Notes under the pieces: generated by a model | What the model saw: the letters and a program-made list of their open reading frames with translations, nothing else | Databases searched by the model: none | Told to the model about the DNA's origin: nothing | Translations under genes and position numbers: made by a program | In this document: one piece after another, positions 9,367-17,238 of the stretch | How the letters are laid out: the number at the start of each line of letters is the position of its first letter | Numbering within the stretch: position 1 is the first letter of the stretch | Assembly (NCBI GenBank): GCA_022825185.1 | Contig: JAJDYK010000095.1 | Coordinates: 1 to 29,684 of the forward strand | Reading direction: 5' to 3' | DNA length: 29,684 nt | DNA from: Candidatus Latescibacterota bacterium | GTDB taxonomy: Bacteria > Latescibacterota > UBA2968 > UBA8231

Positions 9367-11934
9367 TCAATACGCTACATGCAGCAGGCGCTGAACTCCC
9401 GTTTGCCGCACGTCGCGATCCGAATCCGCATCAATGTCAATGCGCAAAATGTAAATTCCAGGCGGCACCAGTTGTCCCTGCTCGTCATCGACTACCCAGT
9501 CGAGCACGTATTCCCCTGCCACTAGGGGCTTTTGGGTATCGAGGCGGCGCACCAGCCGCCCGCCCAAATCGTAAATCCGCACTTTGACGGGGCGCACACC
9601 ACTCAGCCGACGCACCGTAAAATCAATGGTTAGCGCGTCGTTGACCCCATCGCCGTTGGGCGTCACTACCTCTGGCTGAATTCCTAAGTCGCCGAGAACG
9701 TTGTTGTCCTGCACCGAAGCGAGGATTTGCAACCCCTGGCTCTGGGCCAGTTCGGTCACGTCCGCCGGATCGACCTGTTGCCACGAGTTGGCTAACGACG
9801 AATTGCCCAGCGCCGCTTGGAGCACTGCCCCAGGGGAAAACAACGCCGTCGTAAACCGCACCTCAACTAAATCGACTCCTCCGCCCCGTTTTACCACCTG
9901 ATCGAAGCGCAACCAGAGCGAATCCGAACGCGTCTCCACCACCTGCACATCGGCCAGCTCTTCGGCTTGGCCGCTTTCCCACTGCGCCAAACTGCCCAAG
10001 CGCAGTGCGCCGAATTCGAGCGACATATCCGGCGGCGTGCGCACCAATATCTCGTCAAAGCCCAAATCCTGCGACGCGAAGGTCGGCTTGACAAACAGCG
10101 AGACCTCTTGCGGCGCGCCCAAGCGCTCAAAAATTCCAATATCCAGTTCGCCTTGCAGTTGTTTCGCCACCGGCGGATTGAAGTTCAAGCGAATGGAGTG
10201 CAGGCTGGCGGCGTGCATGGGTTCTGTGGTCGTCAACCGGGCGCGCAAGGTCAGGTATTGGCGCGGGCTGGGCGAGGCAATCGGGTCGCCGGAACGCGCG
10301 TAGGGCGCACTCCAGTTACTCCAGTCGGATCCGGCCACCTGCAGGGTGTCGATCCGGCCCTTTTTGAAAAAGCCCAGCTTCGCGTATTTGCCCTCCGAGA
10401 CTTCCGCGCCGCCGCTGTCGTAATACCGGTACGCTTCGGAGACCTCATTGCCAGTGCGGGTTTGGATTTGCACAGACGTGCCTGGGGGCGTGTCCGCCTC
10501 CCATTCGATCGACACTAGGTTCTTGGCCCCCTGCAATGGGATCAACCCCGACTCCAGTTCCACCTCGGGATGGTGTCCCTCACCGTAGATCTGCACTTCG
10601 CGGACGCGCGCTTTATTTCCCTCCCGGCCCGACTCGCTGCTAGAAAAGGGATAGGCTATGCGCATAAAGCGGGCCGGCGTCGGCTCAAAGGTGTTGACTT
10701 CATACGCCGTACCCAAACCGCGGACCTGTGCGGGCACCCTCCACAGCCGACCGCCACCGGGAGCAGGAGTGCCGTCCGAAGTCTGGATTGCGTAGCGGTG
10801 AAAACTGGCTCCAGCCAGCCGGCCGCCAGCAACGCTGAGGCTGTACCATAGCTGCACAGTGTCGAGCCAGTAGGAAGCGCCTAGGTCGAACTCCAGAAAG
10901 CGCTCGCCGAATTCCACGTTCCCCGTCTGAAAGGCTTTGAGATTAAAGGTCAGATAGGTGCCTTCCCCATCTACTAAGTTGCCCACAGACCCATCGTGGG
11001 AACTCTCGGCGCTGCCGTTGCGGTCGAGGATCATGCCCTGTGAAATGTTCTTGCCCACCTCATAGACGGCCAACTCGGCCAAGCGCGGTCGCTCCCGCCG
11101 ATAATAGCGCACTGGGCCGCGCAATTGCGAGTCAATCGCCTCGTAGATCGCCGCCTCGACCTCCACTTCCCCCTCCCCCACCCTCTTGTAGAAGATCACG
11201 TCTCCCTTGTCGCGGCTGGCCAACGCCTCGTATTCTTCCACCGACACCTCCACGGCGCGCGCACCATCGCTTTCGGTGACCACGACTTGCACGAAGCGCA
11301 CCATATCGCCCGCAAAATCCACGCCAGGCGTGGGGTCAATCAACTCCCCTCGATTGAGGTCGAACTCGAACTCGCGCTGGTTCTTGTTGTCGCTTGGCGT
11401 GCGGTACACCATGTGCATGGGCACCTTGCCCGCGATCTTGTTGCCCTGATCGGCGTTGTCAGCCGTCAGCACTGCGAACTGCAAAAAGGGATCGCCCTGC
11501 CCCTCGGGCACGAATTGCAATCCGACCCGCGTGGCATTGATCAATCGCCCCATATCGACTTGAATCCACCAGTCCCGCAATGGGCTGTCGGGGTCTGGCT
11601 CCCAATAGGTCGTTTCGTCGCCGTCGAAGAGGTTGGCGACCGCCGCCTTGTTGGAACCGGCTTCGATCGCGTCGAGGATAGTCGCGTTATCGGCGAGGCG
11701 CTGCAGGTGTTGGACGATGTCCGTTGCGGCGTTGTGGTCCTTGGGCACGAAAGCTGGAACAACCTCTCCGTTAGCAGAGACCTCCAGTGTCCCCTCGACA
11801 AAAGCCCAATTACTCCAGTGTCTTTGGCTGTTTACGACCACGTGGTCGGAGCGCAATGCGTGATTTTGCGCCCCAACCAACCCCCACAAACCAAGCCCCA
11901 AACTCAACGCCAGTGTGCACTTCCTGCTGACCAT
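9367..11934 (-). CDS. Exported F5/8 type C (discoidin) protein with NGDG/FlgD-Ig-like C-terminus (second paralogue)
   Basis: The start is ATG 11934: a strong AGGAG (11943-11947) lies eight bases upstream, and translation begins MVSRKC followed by a hydrophobic signal peptide ending LVGAQ. The open frame extends 10 codons further upstream, but without a ribosome site. The protein has 855 residues. A clear F5/8 type C module lies near residues 90-170 (LFDGDETTYWEPD, DWWIQVDMG, VGLQFV). A second discoidin-like module follows at ~300-430 (LVDGEGTYLTF, FLEFDLG, LDTVQLWYS). Then come a WSNW...SPSPRQYLTLRARL segment, a shared middle domain (FNPP, LGFDEILVRT), and a C-terminal TPNGDGVND block with VRIYDLGGRLVRRL and PPGIYILRIDI, ending HVAY. 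The gap from the upstream gene is 26 bp. Discoidin domains bind glycans or lipids in known families; the ligand here is unknown. Confidence 0.87.
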   Translation of the reverse strand: MVSRKCTLALSLGLGLWGLVGAQNHALRSDHVVVNSQRHWSNWAFVEGTLEVSANGEVVPAFVPKDHNAATDIVQHLQRLADNATILDAIEAGSNKAAVANLFDGDETTYWEPDPDSPLRDWWIQVDMGRLINATRVGLQFVPEGQGDPFLQFAVLTADNADQGNKIAGKVPMHMVYRTPSDNKNQREFEFDLNRGELIDPTPGVDFAGDMVRFVQVVVTESDGARAVEVSVEEYEALASRDKGDVIFYKRVGEGEVEVEAAIYEAIDSQLRGPVRYYRRERPRLAELAVYEVGKNISQGMILDRNGSAESSHDGSVGNLVDGEGTYLTFNLKAFQTGNVEFGERFLEFDLGASYWLDTVQLWYSLSVAGGRLAGASFHRYAIQTSDGTPAPGGGRLWRVPAQVRGLGTAYEVNTFEPTPARFMRIAYPFSSSESGREGNKARVREVQIYGEGHHPEVELESGLIPLQGAKNLVSIEWEADTPPGTSVQIQTRTGNEVSEAYRYYDSGGAEVSEGKYAKLGFFKKGRIDTLQVAGSDWSNWSAPYARSGDPIASPSPRQYLTLRARLTTTEPMHAASLHSIRLNFNPPVAKQLQGELDIGIFERLGAPQEVSLFVKPTFASQDLGFDEILVRTPPDMSLEFGALRLGSLAQWESGQAEELADVQVVETRSDSLWLRFDQVVKRGGGVDLVEVRFTTALFSPGAVLQAALGNSSLANSWQQVDPADVTELAQSQGLQILASVQDNNVLGDLGIQPEVVTPNGDGVNDALTIDFTVRRLSGVRPVKVRIYDLGGRLVRRLDTQKPLVAGEYVLDWVVDDEQGQLVPPGIYILRIDIDADSDRDVRQTGVQRLLHVAY

Positions 11935-11960
11935 AGCCCAATCTCCTGAATTAGCCGATT

Positions 11961-13949
11961 TCAATAGGCAACCGCTGCGACCCCTGCGCGCTGCCGCCGC
12001 CCTTCCTCGGTCTCGACCTCGACGCGGCAGATGTAAACACCGGGAGCCACCCGCTGCCCGTACTCATCCAAACCGTCCCACTGCCGCCGGTGGCGACCGG
12101 CTGTGTCGAGACCATTGTACACCTCGCGCACCAACCCGCCGGCCAAGTCCCGCACTTCCACCACCACCGGAGTTGGTGCCACCAGTTTGAGCAAATCATA
12201 GGCAATGTCCAACCCGTCGTTGACGCCATCGCCATTGGGCGTAAAAACGCCCCCGGCCAAATCGAGCGCACCGAGGACTCGCGAACCTAGCGCGACAGCC
12301 TGCACCGAAAGGCTATTGCCGTCCCTGAGCGCGGTAGCATCGCCGGGCTGCACCGGCTGCCAAATCTCCTGTGGGGTTTCGCTGTCGAACACGCGACCGG
12401 CAAAGACCGCTCCATAGCGAAAAATCTCGGCCCTGAAATCCACCTCCATCACCTCTTCGGTGCGATCCACGTCTAACCTCGGTACGCCCACCACCAGCCG
12501 CTCAGCCCCTTCTTCGACCCGCTCAAAAGCGACCTCTTGGCCCCCGATCCGCACGTCGTCAATACTCACCAGCCGCCCGCCCTGGGACGAGATTTCCAAA
12601 TGATCGAATCCCGGATCATCGACTCCGATGGTAGGCCGAATGGCATAAGTGAACTGCGTTACTTGAGCCGTCTCCACCTGATAGGGATCGATTTCTCCCA
12701 CCAACGTCGTGACCGCCGGCGGGGACGCAGTAAACTCTACGTAGTTCATTCGGCTGCCCGCGGCGATGTTCGATTGGAAGTCCAACTCAAACTGGACAAA
12801 GCTCCGAGGTTTCGTCGCCGACCAGCGCGTCTCAACACTGTCGCCAAAATCGTAAGTCTTCGACCAGAAATCCCAATTTGCCGCGTCGCGGGTGATCTTG
12901 CCGCGCTCGGAAATTTCCAACCGCCCGTACGTGCGCAAGGTCAGCGGCCTGCCCCTGTCGTCATAGCTGACTTGCTCGTCGCCTCGGAAGGTATGACGCC
13001 AGTATATGTTGGGATCGATATCGCTGCCGCTCCGGCTGCGGATGTTGACTGCGGCCTCCGCGTCCTTGGTCCCCGACCAACGCAACTCGCCTAGCGAGAC
13101 TTCTTTGCCGAGATCGAGGATGTTGGAAAGATACGAGGCATTGGGCACATAACCGGGCGCAAAAATTTCAAACTCGGCGATCTCCCAGTCCCGGGTTAGC
13201 TGCGACGGCACGAACAGCACCACGCGGCGGATGTACTCGCCGGTGAGTTCCACTTCTACGGTCGAACGGGTGTTTTCCTTGACCTCCAACAACGCGTTGA
13301 AATACATGTCCTTGCGATTGTAGATGTCGCGGTGTGCCCGGTTGATGAAGCCCAAACAGTTGTCCGTCCTGCCAGCAGTGCAGAGGTCCACGCTGCTGAT
13401 TCCGGCTTCTTCATTCGTCAGCGTATTGGTCCAAATGTGGAAGAGTTCGATGTAATTGGCTTCGTTGCCAGCACGCGTGAAAAAGCGGATTCGATCCACC
13501 GCAAACAAACCGCCGAGGTCGAACAGTAAAACCTTGCCGAACCGCAAGTCATCTCCCACGTTCACCTGATTGGATCCCTTCTCCTCGTAATAGGCCGTCG
13601 CAGGATCGCCGTCGTTTATCAAGATTATATCATCTGTTTCGACCCAAGCCTGAAAACCTTGGGTCTGTAGATAGCCACCGCGGTCCTTGACCGTCGGTGC
13701 GATATTGACATCCGCCGGGAAGAACAACGGGGAAATGGCGTCGGGGGCAATCGTCAGGGATTCGCTTACTCCCTGTAGGTCGGGATCGAGTTCGGCCCAG
13801 CTAAATTGGACTAAATCGGCTTGTCCGCTGGCCACTTCGGGCGGCGGCGGTAAACCCTCACCACCTAGCCGATAGACGGTCAATCCTGTGACCGGGATAC
13901 TACTTGCGGCCAACAAGAGCGCGGCGCAGAGGCCTCTGAATGCGACCAT
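11961..13949 (-). CDS. Exported discoidin-like protein with NGDG/FlgD-Ig-like C-terminus (first paralogue)
   Basis: The start is ATG 13949, supported by GGGAGA (13957-13962) seven bases upstream and by a signal peptide MVAFRGLCAALLLAASS ending near VTG. An in-frame GTG at 14003 lies inside a hairpin loop and is rejected as start. The protein has 662 residues. A discoidin-like module spans ~residues 85-260 (NDGDPATAYYE, LLFDLGGLFAVDRIRFF, then IAEFEIFAPGY). YLSNILDLG and RSRSGSD follow, then a WSKTYDFG...RSFVQFELDF segment and the shared middle domain (SPPAVTTLVGEI, PGFDHLEI, F-RYGAVFAG). The C-terminal domain has TPNGDGVND, VVEVRDLAGGLVREV, WDGLDEYGQ and PGVYICRVEV, ending AVAY. It is the first of three tandem paralogues and lies 104 bp after the CBM9-like gene. 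Secreted or surface location is inferred. Confidence 0.86.
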   Translation of the reverse strand: MVAFRGLCAALLLAASSIPVTGLTVYRLGGEGLPPPPEVASGQADLVQFSWAELDPDLQGVSESLTIAPDAISPLFFPADVNIAPTVKDRGGYLQTQGFQAWVETDDIILINDGDPATAYYEEKGSNQVNVGDDLRFGKVLLFDLGGLFAVDRIRFFTRAGNEANYIELFHIWTNTLTNEEAGISSVDLCTAGRTDNCLGFINRAHRDIYNRKDMYFNALLEVKENTRSTVEVELTGEYIRRVVLFVPSQLTRDWEIAEFEIFAPGYVPNASYLSNILDLGKEVSLGELRWSGTKDAEAAVNIRSRSGSDIDPNIYWRHTFRGDEQVSYDDRGRPLTLRTYGRLEISERGKITRDAANWDFWSKTYDFGDSVETRWSATKPRSFVQFELDFQSNIAAGSRMNYVEFTASPPAVTTLVGEIDPYQVETAQVTQFTYAIRPTIGVDDPGFDHLEISSQGGRLVSIDDVRIGGQEVAFERVEEGAERLVVGVPRLDVDRTEEVMEVDFRAEIFRYGAVFAGRVFDSETPQEIWQPVQPGDATALRDGNSLSVQAVALGSRVLGALDLAGGVFTPNGDGVNDGLDIAYDLLKLVAPTPVVVEVRDLAGGLVREVYNGLDTAGRHRRQWDGLDEYGQRVAPGVYICRVEVETEEGRRQRAGVAAVAY

Positions 13950-13979
13950 GACTGCATCTCCCAAGGGGAAGGCAGAAAT

Positions 13980-14014
13980 CTGAAGGGGAGATGCACGAGA
14001 CACCTCCCCTTCAG
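13980..14014 (-). terminator. Perfect 11-bp hairpin between the CBM9-like gene and the operon body
   Basis: The 11 bases at 13980-13990 (CTGAAGGGGAG) are the exact reverse complement of 14004-14014, with a 13-base loop. It lies just after the stop of the CBM9-like gene and before the ribosome site of the next gene. No strong U tract follows on the minus strand (ATTTCTGCC), so it may be a leaky terminator or a 3' stabilising hairpin rather than a full stop. Either would give more of the small first protein than of the large downstream ones. Confidence 0.6.
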
Positions 14015-14053
14015 AGACTACAGTTTACTGATAGTTTAGGAACGAGAAGCGAA

Positions 14054-15007
14054 CTACTGGATATAGGCCGCCTTAATGCGTCCCCAGCTTTCTTCCTCTA
14101 CCGAGGTTTCAACGCTGCTGAAATCCACGCGCGGATCGATCGGGGCCAGCAGGAAGTCCGAGCAGTTGACGCAGTCGAACCACATCTGGATGTTGGGGTT
14201 GATGCCCCAGCCGCCAGCACTGGCTCCGCCATTGTCCTCTGCAGTGTTGTCTATGTCGTGAACAACCCAACCCAGACCGATGGTATTGCCCTCGGTGAAG
14301 GTGTGGACCAAGCTCTCGTCGGGACCGATCCAGTAGAAGTCATCCCACGCGATCGTCATCACCTCGATGCGCGCCGTAGCCTCGCCCGAGTTGACCTCGC
14401 CATCTAGCTGGAAACCGTAATCGCCCCACGGCGGCTTATCGTGCCAAGTGGATTGGCTGTTGAAGAACCATTTCCAGCCCACGGCCCGGTTGGCGTCGGG
14501 CATTTCGGGCCAGACGTAATGAGCGTTCTGGGCGAAGCGACCCTGGTTGCGCTGGCGCTCTTCGTCGTCTTCAAAATCGTCGGGGAGGGCAAAGTGCCGG
14601 TCGCCGCCGTGGTCGGCGTCGATCATGATCTCCCAGCTATCGTCGCCAGCGGCGGTCTGACCAAAGCCTGTGCGGACCCAGAGATTATCGAAGCGCTCCA
14701 TCATGAGATAGAGTCGGTTGGTCCCTGCACTCCAAGAGCCCACCACCCGAAACGACAGATTGCTCTCGTCGTTTTCGTGGCCCAAGCCGAGATAGTACTC
14801 GAAGTGCGAATCAAAGGGAACGTAGTAATCCTCGGGAACGATATCCCATTCAGAGAGGTCGCCGTCCAAGGTCGGTTCTAGGCCAGCAGGCCACTGGAAA
14901 AGCGTACCGGAGTCAATGCCGGGGATCGGCACGTGAGCCGATACCGCGCTGGCCTGCAACATGATGCCTAGGGCCAAAATACTCGCAATGCTCAAAATCT
15001 TCTTCAT
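14054..15007 (-). CDS. Exported CBM9/DOMON-like sugar-binding-type protein
   Basis: The start is ATG 15007: GAGGTG (15017-15022) lies nine bases upstream, and the product begins MKKILSIASILALG with a signal peptide cleaved near SAVSA-H. The open frame extends 12 codons further upstream but without support. The protein has 317 residues. After the signal it has LEPTLDGDLSEWD, the hallmark of the CBM9-like/DOMON beta-sandwich superfamily. Further on are LYLMMERFDN, DDSWEIMIDADHGGD, GYGF-like strands and ARIEVMTIAWDD, consistent with one large domain filling the protein. Cys pair WFDCVNCSD sits near the C-terminus and could form a disulfide or bind a ligand. Related domains bind carbohydrate or haem; I cannot tell which here. 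It is the promoter-proximal gene of the surface operon and probably the most highly expressed, given its strong ribosome site and the hairpin that follows. Confidence 0.82.
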   Translation of the reverse strand: MKKILSIASILALGIMLQASAVSAHVPIPGIDSGTLFQWPAGLEPTLDGDLSEWDIVPEDYYVPFDSHFEYYLGLGHENDESNLSFRVVGSWSAGTNRLYLMMERFDNLWVRTGFGQTAAGDDSWEIMIDADHGGDRHFALPDDFEDDEERQRNQGRFAQNAHYVWPEMPDANRAVGWKWFFNSQSTWHDKPPWGDYGFQLDGEVNSGEATARIEVMTIAWDDFYWIGPDESLVHTFTEGNTIGLGWVVHDIDNTAEDNGGASAGGWGINPNIQMWFDCVNCSDFLLAPIDPRVDFSSVETSVEEESWGRIKAAYIQ

Positions 15008-15119
15008 AATGCAATTCACCTCATGGGTTCGTGGTTGGAACATTCGTCAAAAAAACGAAAAATGAGCTTCTGATGCCTAAAATGGCCTCTCTTTACCTCC
15101 TTTCAACAGCTCTTAGATA

Positions 15120-15137
15120 GTTGCTAATCGTTGCTAA
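15120..15137. promoter_or_regulatory. Tandem direct repeat, candidate operator
   Basis: GTTGCTAA occurs twice, at 15120-15127 and 15130-15137, exactly 10 bp (one helical turn) apart. It lies just downstream of the candidate promoter for the CBM9-like gene. In addition AGATAGTTG (ending at 15123) and CAACTATCT (starting at 15175) form a 9-bp inverted repeat enclosing the promoter. Spacing and position fit a regulator-binding site, but no regulator gene is visible in the window. Confidence 0.35.
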
Positions 15138-15147
15138 ATATCAGCAC

Positions 15148-15177
15148 AATATAAAAAAAGAAAGCAGCAAAAGACAA
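15148..15177 (-). promoter_or_regulatory. Candidate sigma70-type promoter of the surface operon
   Basis: On the minus strand TTGTCT (15172-15177) and TATATT (15148-15153) are separated by 18 bp. They match the -35 consensus at 4 of 6 and the -10 consensus at 5 of 6 positions. The expected transcript start is near 15141, leaving a leader of about 134 bases before ATG 15007. The stretch 15008-15198 holds no gene. Its leader part also has small hairpins (around 15046-15062 and GCC-TAAAAT-GGC near 15073-15084) and an isolated AGGAGG with no good start codon. Confidence 0.4.
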
Positions 15178-15198
15178 CTATCTGCGTGGCGCTCGCGG

Positions 15199-17193
15199 CT
15201 AATTTTCAACTCCCTCGTCCAAATACCAAGTCTCCGGATAGTACGGCCACGTCCAGCGCGAATCCCAACCCCAATAGCCTTGAGGCGGCACGTTGTGCAG
15301 CTTGTGGCTGACCACGACCGGATGCGGCCCCAAGCCAATGACGCCAAGTGCCCACAGGTTCTCGGCTTGGCTGCGGAGAATCTTCTTACCCATCGCAATG
15401 CGCTCCTCCTCGTCCGTGGTGCGGCGCAACGTCTCCCACCAACCGATCAGCTCCTTGATCTGCGCCGGCGGCTCCCACCCGAGCGCACCGTCGGAAAAGT
15501 ACCATCGCGTCCACTTGGACCACTGGCTTTGCTCCCAGCCGCCATTGGTCGGCACGTACCAATAAGGCTCAATGGGGAAGAGAATATCCGCATTGCGATC
15601 GGCGTGCCAGATGGTCATGTCCATCAAGCCCGCTCTGGCGCGAATCCGCTGTAGTGTGCCGCTGATCTGCTTGAGATTGACATTTACCCCCACCTCGCGC
15701 CAGTGAGCCGCGACCAAGTCCAGAGTAACCTGCTTAGGCGTCTCACCGATCATGTACTCCAAGGTGATTTGCAATGGTTCGCCATCGAGCCGCTCGCGTC
15801 TTCCATCCCCGTCGCGATCGACAAGCCCCATCTCGTCGAACATGGCATTGGCCCGCGCCGGATCAAACTCCGCCCACGCCGTGGCAAATTCTGGCTCAAA
15901 GTAGCGGCTCGCAGACACCACCGTCAATTGACGCGGCACCCCGTAGCCGAAGTAAACGATGTCGTTAATTTCCTCCCGATTGATGGCCAGCGACATCGCC
16001 CGGCGGAAGCGCACGTCCTGGAAAATCCGCCGCAGTCCCTCGTCGGGATGATTCAAATTGAACTGCAACACCACATCCGATCCGTACGGCCGAGGCCAGA
16101 CGTACGTGGAATAGTCATTGTGCTGCTCAAAGCGCTTAAACAGCGGAATATCGGCCGTCATAAACTGCCGCCCGGCAAAGTCAACCTGTCCGGTCGAGGC
16201 TTTGGCCGCCATAATCTCGGAGCTATCGACCCGCTGTACCTCCAAGTAATCGATATAGGGCAACTGGTTGCCTGCGGGGTCCACCTTGAAGTAGTAGGGA
16301 TTGCGGCGCAACAGAACGCGCGTCGAAGTCCGGCTGACCAGCACGTATGCCGTCAGCACGGGGCGGTTGAAGTGCATCAGATCGGTCGTGCTGTTGACCG
16401 CCCCGAAATAGGTGAGCCAGTCCTGCAAACCCAGCTCTTCGGCCTCGCGCTCCAATTGCGCGGGATCGGTAAACGCCGGGTGGTAGCGGCGCATAAAGTG
16501 CGCCGGCATCACCAAGCGCGAACTGTTGTGGGCGAGATGGTTGACAAACAGCGGCATCGGCTGGGGAAAGTGATAACTGAAGCTGTGCGCGTCGTGCTTT
16601 TCGATCCGCGCGCCCTTGAACCGAGGCTCCACCACCGGCGTGAGCTCCTCGTTCATCAGCACGTGATCGAACCAGAACACATAGTCATCAGCCGTTACGG
16701 GATGGCCGTCGGACCACTTGTGGCCGGGACGCAGGGTAATCCGCAAGGTCCGCGCGCCATTGCGGTATTCGGCCTTGGCCGCAAAATTCGGCAGATTCAG
16801 CCGCATTTGCGGCCCCGGACGCAGCACCCCCTCGGGCACGTTAATCAGACTTTCACCAGCAAAAAACAACCGGGCCGTACCCCCGTAGCGGCCAATTTCT
16901 CCGTAAGGTTCGACCACTACCGGGTCGTCGGGCAGGCGCTCTCCTACCGGCGGCAATTCACCGACCGCCACCAATTCATCGAGCACGGGCGATTGGCGGA
17001 AAACCTGCAATCCCACAGCCGAAGCCGTAGCCGGTGGCCGGAACCAAGTCTCGGGCCACGCGCTCCGAGGGATATCGCCTGTTGGCACCGCGCGCTGGAC
17101 ATCGACCGCTGCGGACGGACGCTCCGTTTCCACCGGAGTACAGCCCAACCACACAGCCGCGCCTATACTCCACACCATCCTACGAGTCAGCAC
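15199..17193 (-). CDS. ABC transporter solute-binding lipoprotein, family 5 (peptide/nickel/sugar type)
   Basis: A 664-residue protein of the DppA/OppA-type SBP family 5. It starts at GTG 17193 (MLTRRMVWSIGAAVWLGC), chosen over ATG 17178 because it supplies the RR n-region of the signal. Cys 18 is the probable lipidated residue, although WLGC is an imperfect lipobox. Family features are an early GGTARLFF strand, LRPGHKWSDGHPVTADDYVFWFDH (typical of SBP5, residues ~155-180), FNLNHPDEGLRRIFQDVRFRRAMSLAINREEIN (~380-410) and DLVAAHWREVGVNVNLKQI (~500-520). The length is greater than the usual ~540, as in divergent relatives. The protein would capture a substrate outside the inner membrane for an ABC importer, but no permease or ATPase gene is in the window. 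The substrate cannot be read from the sequence. It is divergent from the membrane protein at 17239. Confidence 0.88.
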   Translation of the reverse strand: MLTRRMVWSIGAAVWLGCTPVETERPSAAVDVQRAVPTGDIPRSAWPETWFRPPATASAVGLQVFRQSPVLDELVAVGELPPVGERLPDDPVVVEPYGEIGRYGGTARLFFAGESLINVPEGVLRPGPQMRLNLPNFAAKAEYRNGARTLRITLRPGHKWSDGHPVTADDYVFWFDHVLMNEELTPVVEPRFKGARIEKHDAHSFSYHFPQPMPLFVNHLAHNSSRLVMPAHFMRRYHPAFTDPAQLEREAEELGLQDWLTYFGAVNSTTDLMHFNRPVLTAYVLVSRTSTRVLLRRNPYYFKVDPAGNQLPYIDYLEVQRVDSSEIMAAKASTGQVDFAGRQFMTADIPLFKRFEQHNDYSTYVWPRPYGSDVVLQFNLNHPDEGLRRIFQDVRFRRAMSLAINREEINDIVYFGYGVPRQLTVVSASRYFEPEFATAWAEFDPARANAMFDEMGLVDRDGDGRRERLDGEPLQITLEYMIGETPKQVTLDLVAAHWREVGVNVNLKQISGTLQRIRARAGLMDMTIWHADRNADILFPIEPYWYVPTNGGWEQSQWSKWTRWYFSDGALGWEPPAQIKELIGWWETLRRTTDEEERIAMGKKILRSQAENLWALGVIGLGPHPVVVSHKLHNVPPQGYWGWDSRWTWPYYPETWYLDEGVEN

Positions 17194-17238
17194 GGATGCA
17201 ACGCCCTTTTCGTTTTTTATTATATTTTATCATTTATT
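17194..17238. promoter_or_regulatory. AT-rich 45-bp divergent promoter region
   Basis: The only space between the divergent SBP gene and the membrane-protein gene. On the minus strand it has a perfect TATAAT (17219-17224) for the SBP gene, but no good -35. On the plus strand TATATT (17221-17226) and TATCAT (17228-17233) lie so close to ATG 17239 that transcription would start at or near the start codon. No Shine-Dalgarno precedes ATG 17239, consistent with a leaderless or very short-leader mRNA. Confidence 0.4.

Noticed and set aside
9341..9370. TTG 9370 as the start of the third discoidin-like paralogue
   Set aside because: No ribosome site and a poor signal peptide; GTG 9340 has AAGAGAG upstream and yields a clean signal sequence.
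13950..14003. GTG 14003 as start of the first discoidin-like paralogue
   Set aside because: It falls in the loop of a perfect hairpin, has no ribosome site and would spoil the signal peptide; ATG 13949 has both.
15703..17238. Upstream open frame that would extend the DUF6785-like gene by 512 codons
   Set aside because: It lies entirely antisense to the well-supported SBP gene and its product is Arg/His-rich and unlike any membrane protein; ATG 17239 is the natural start.
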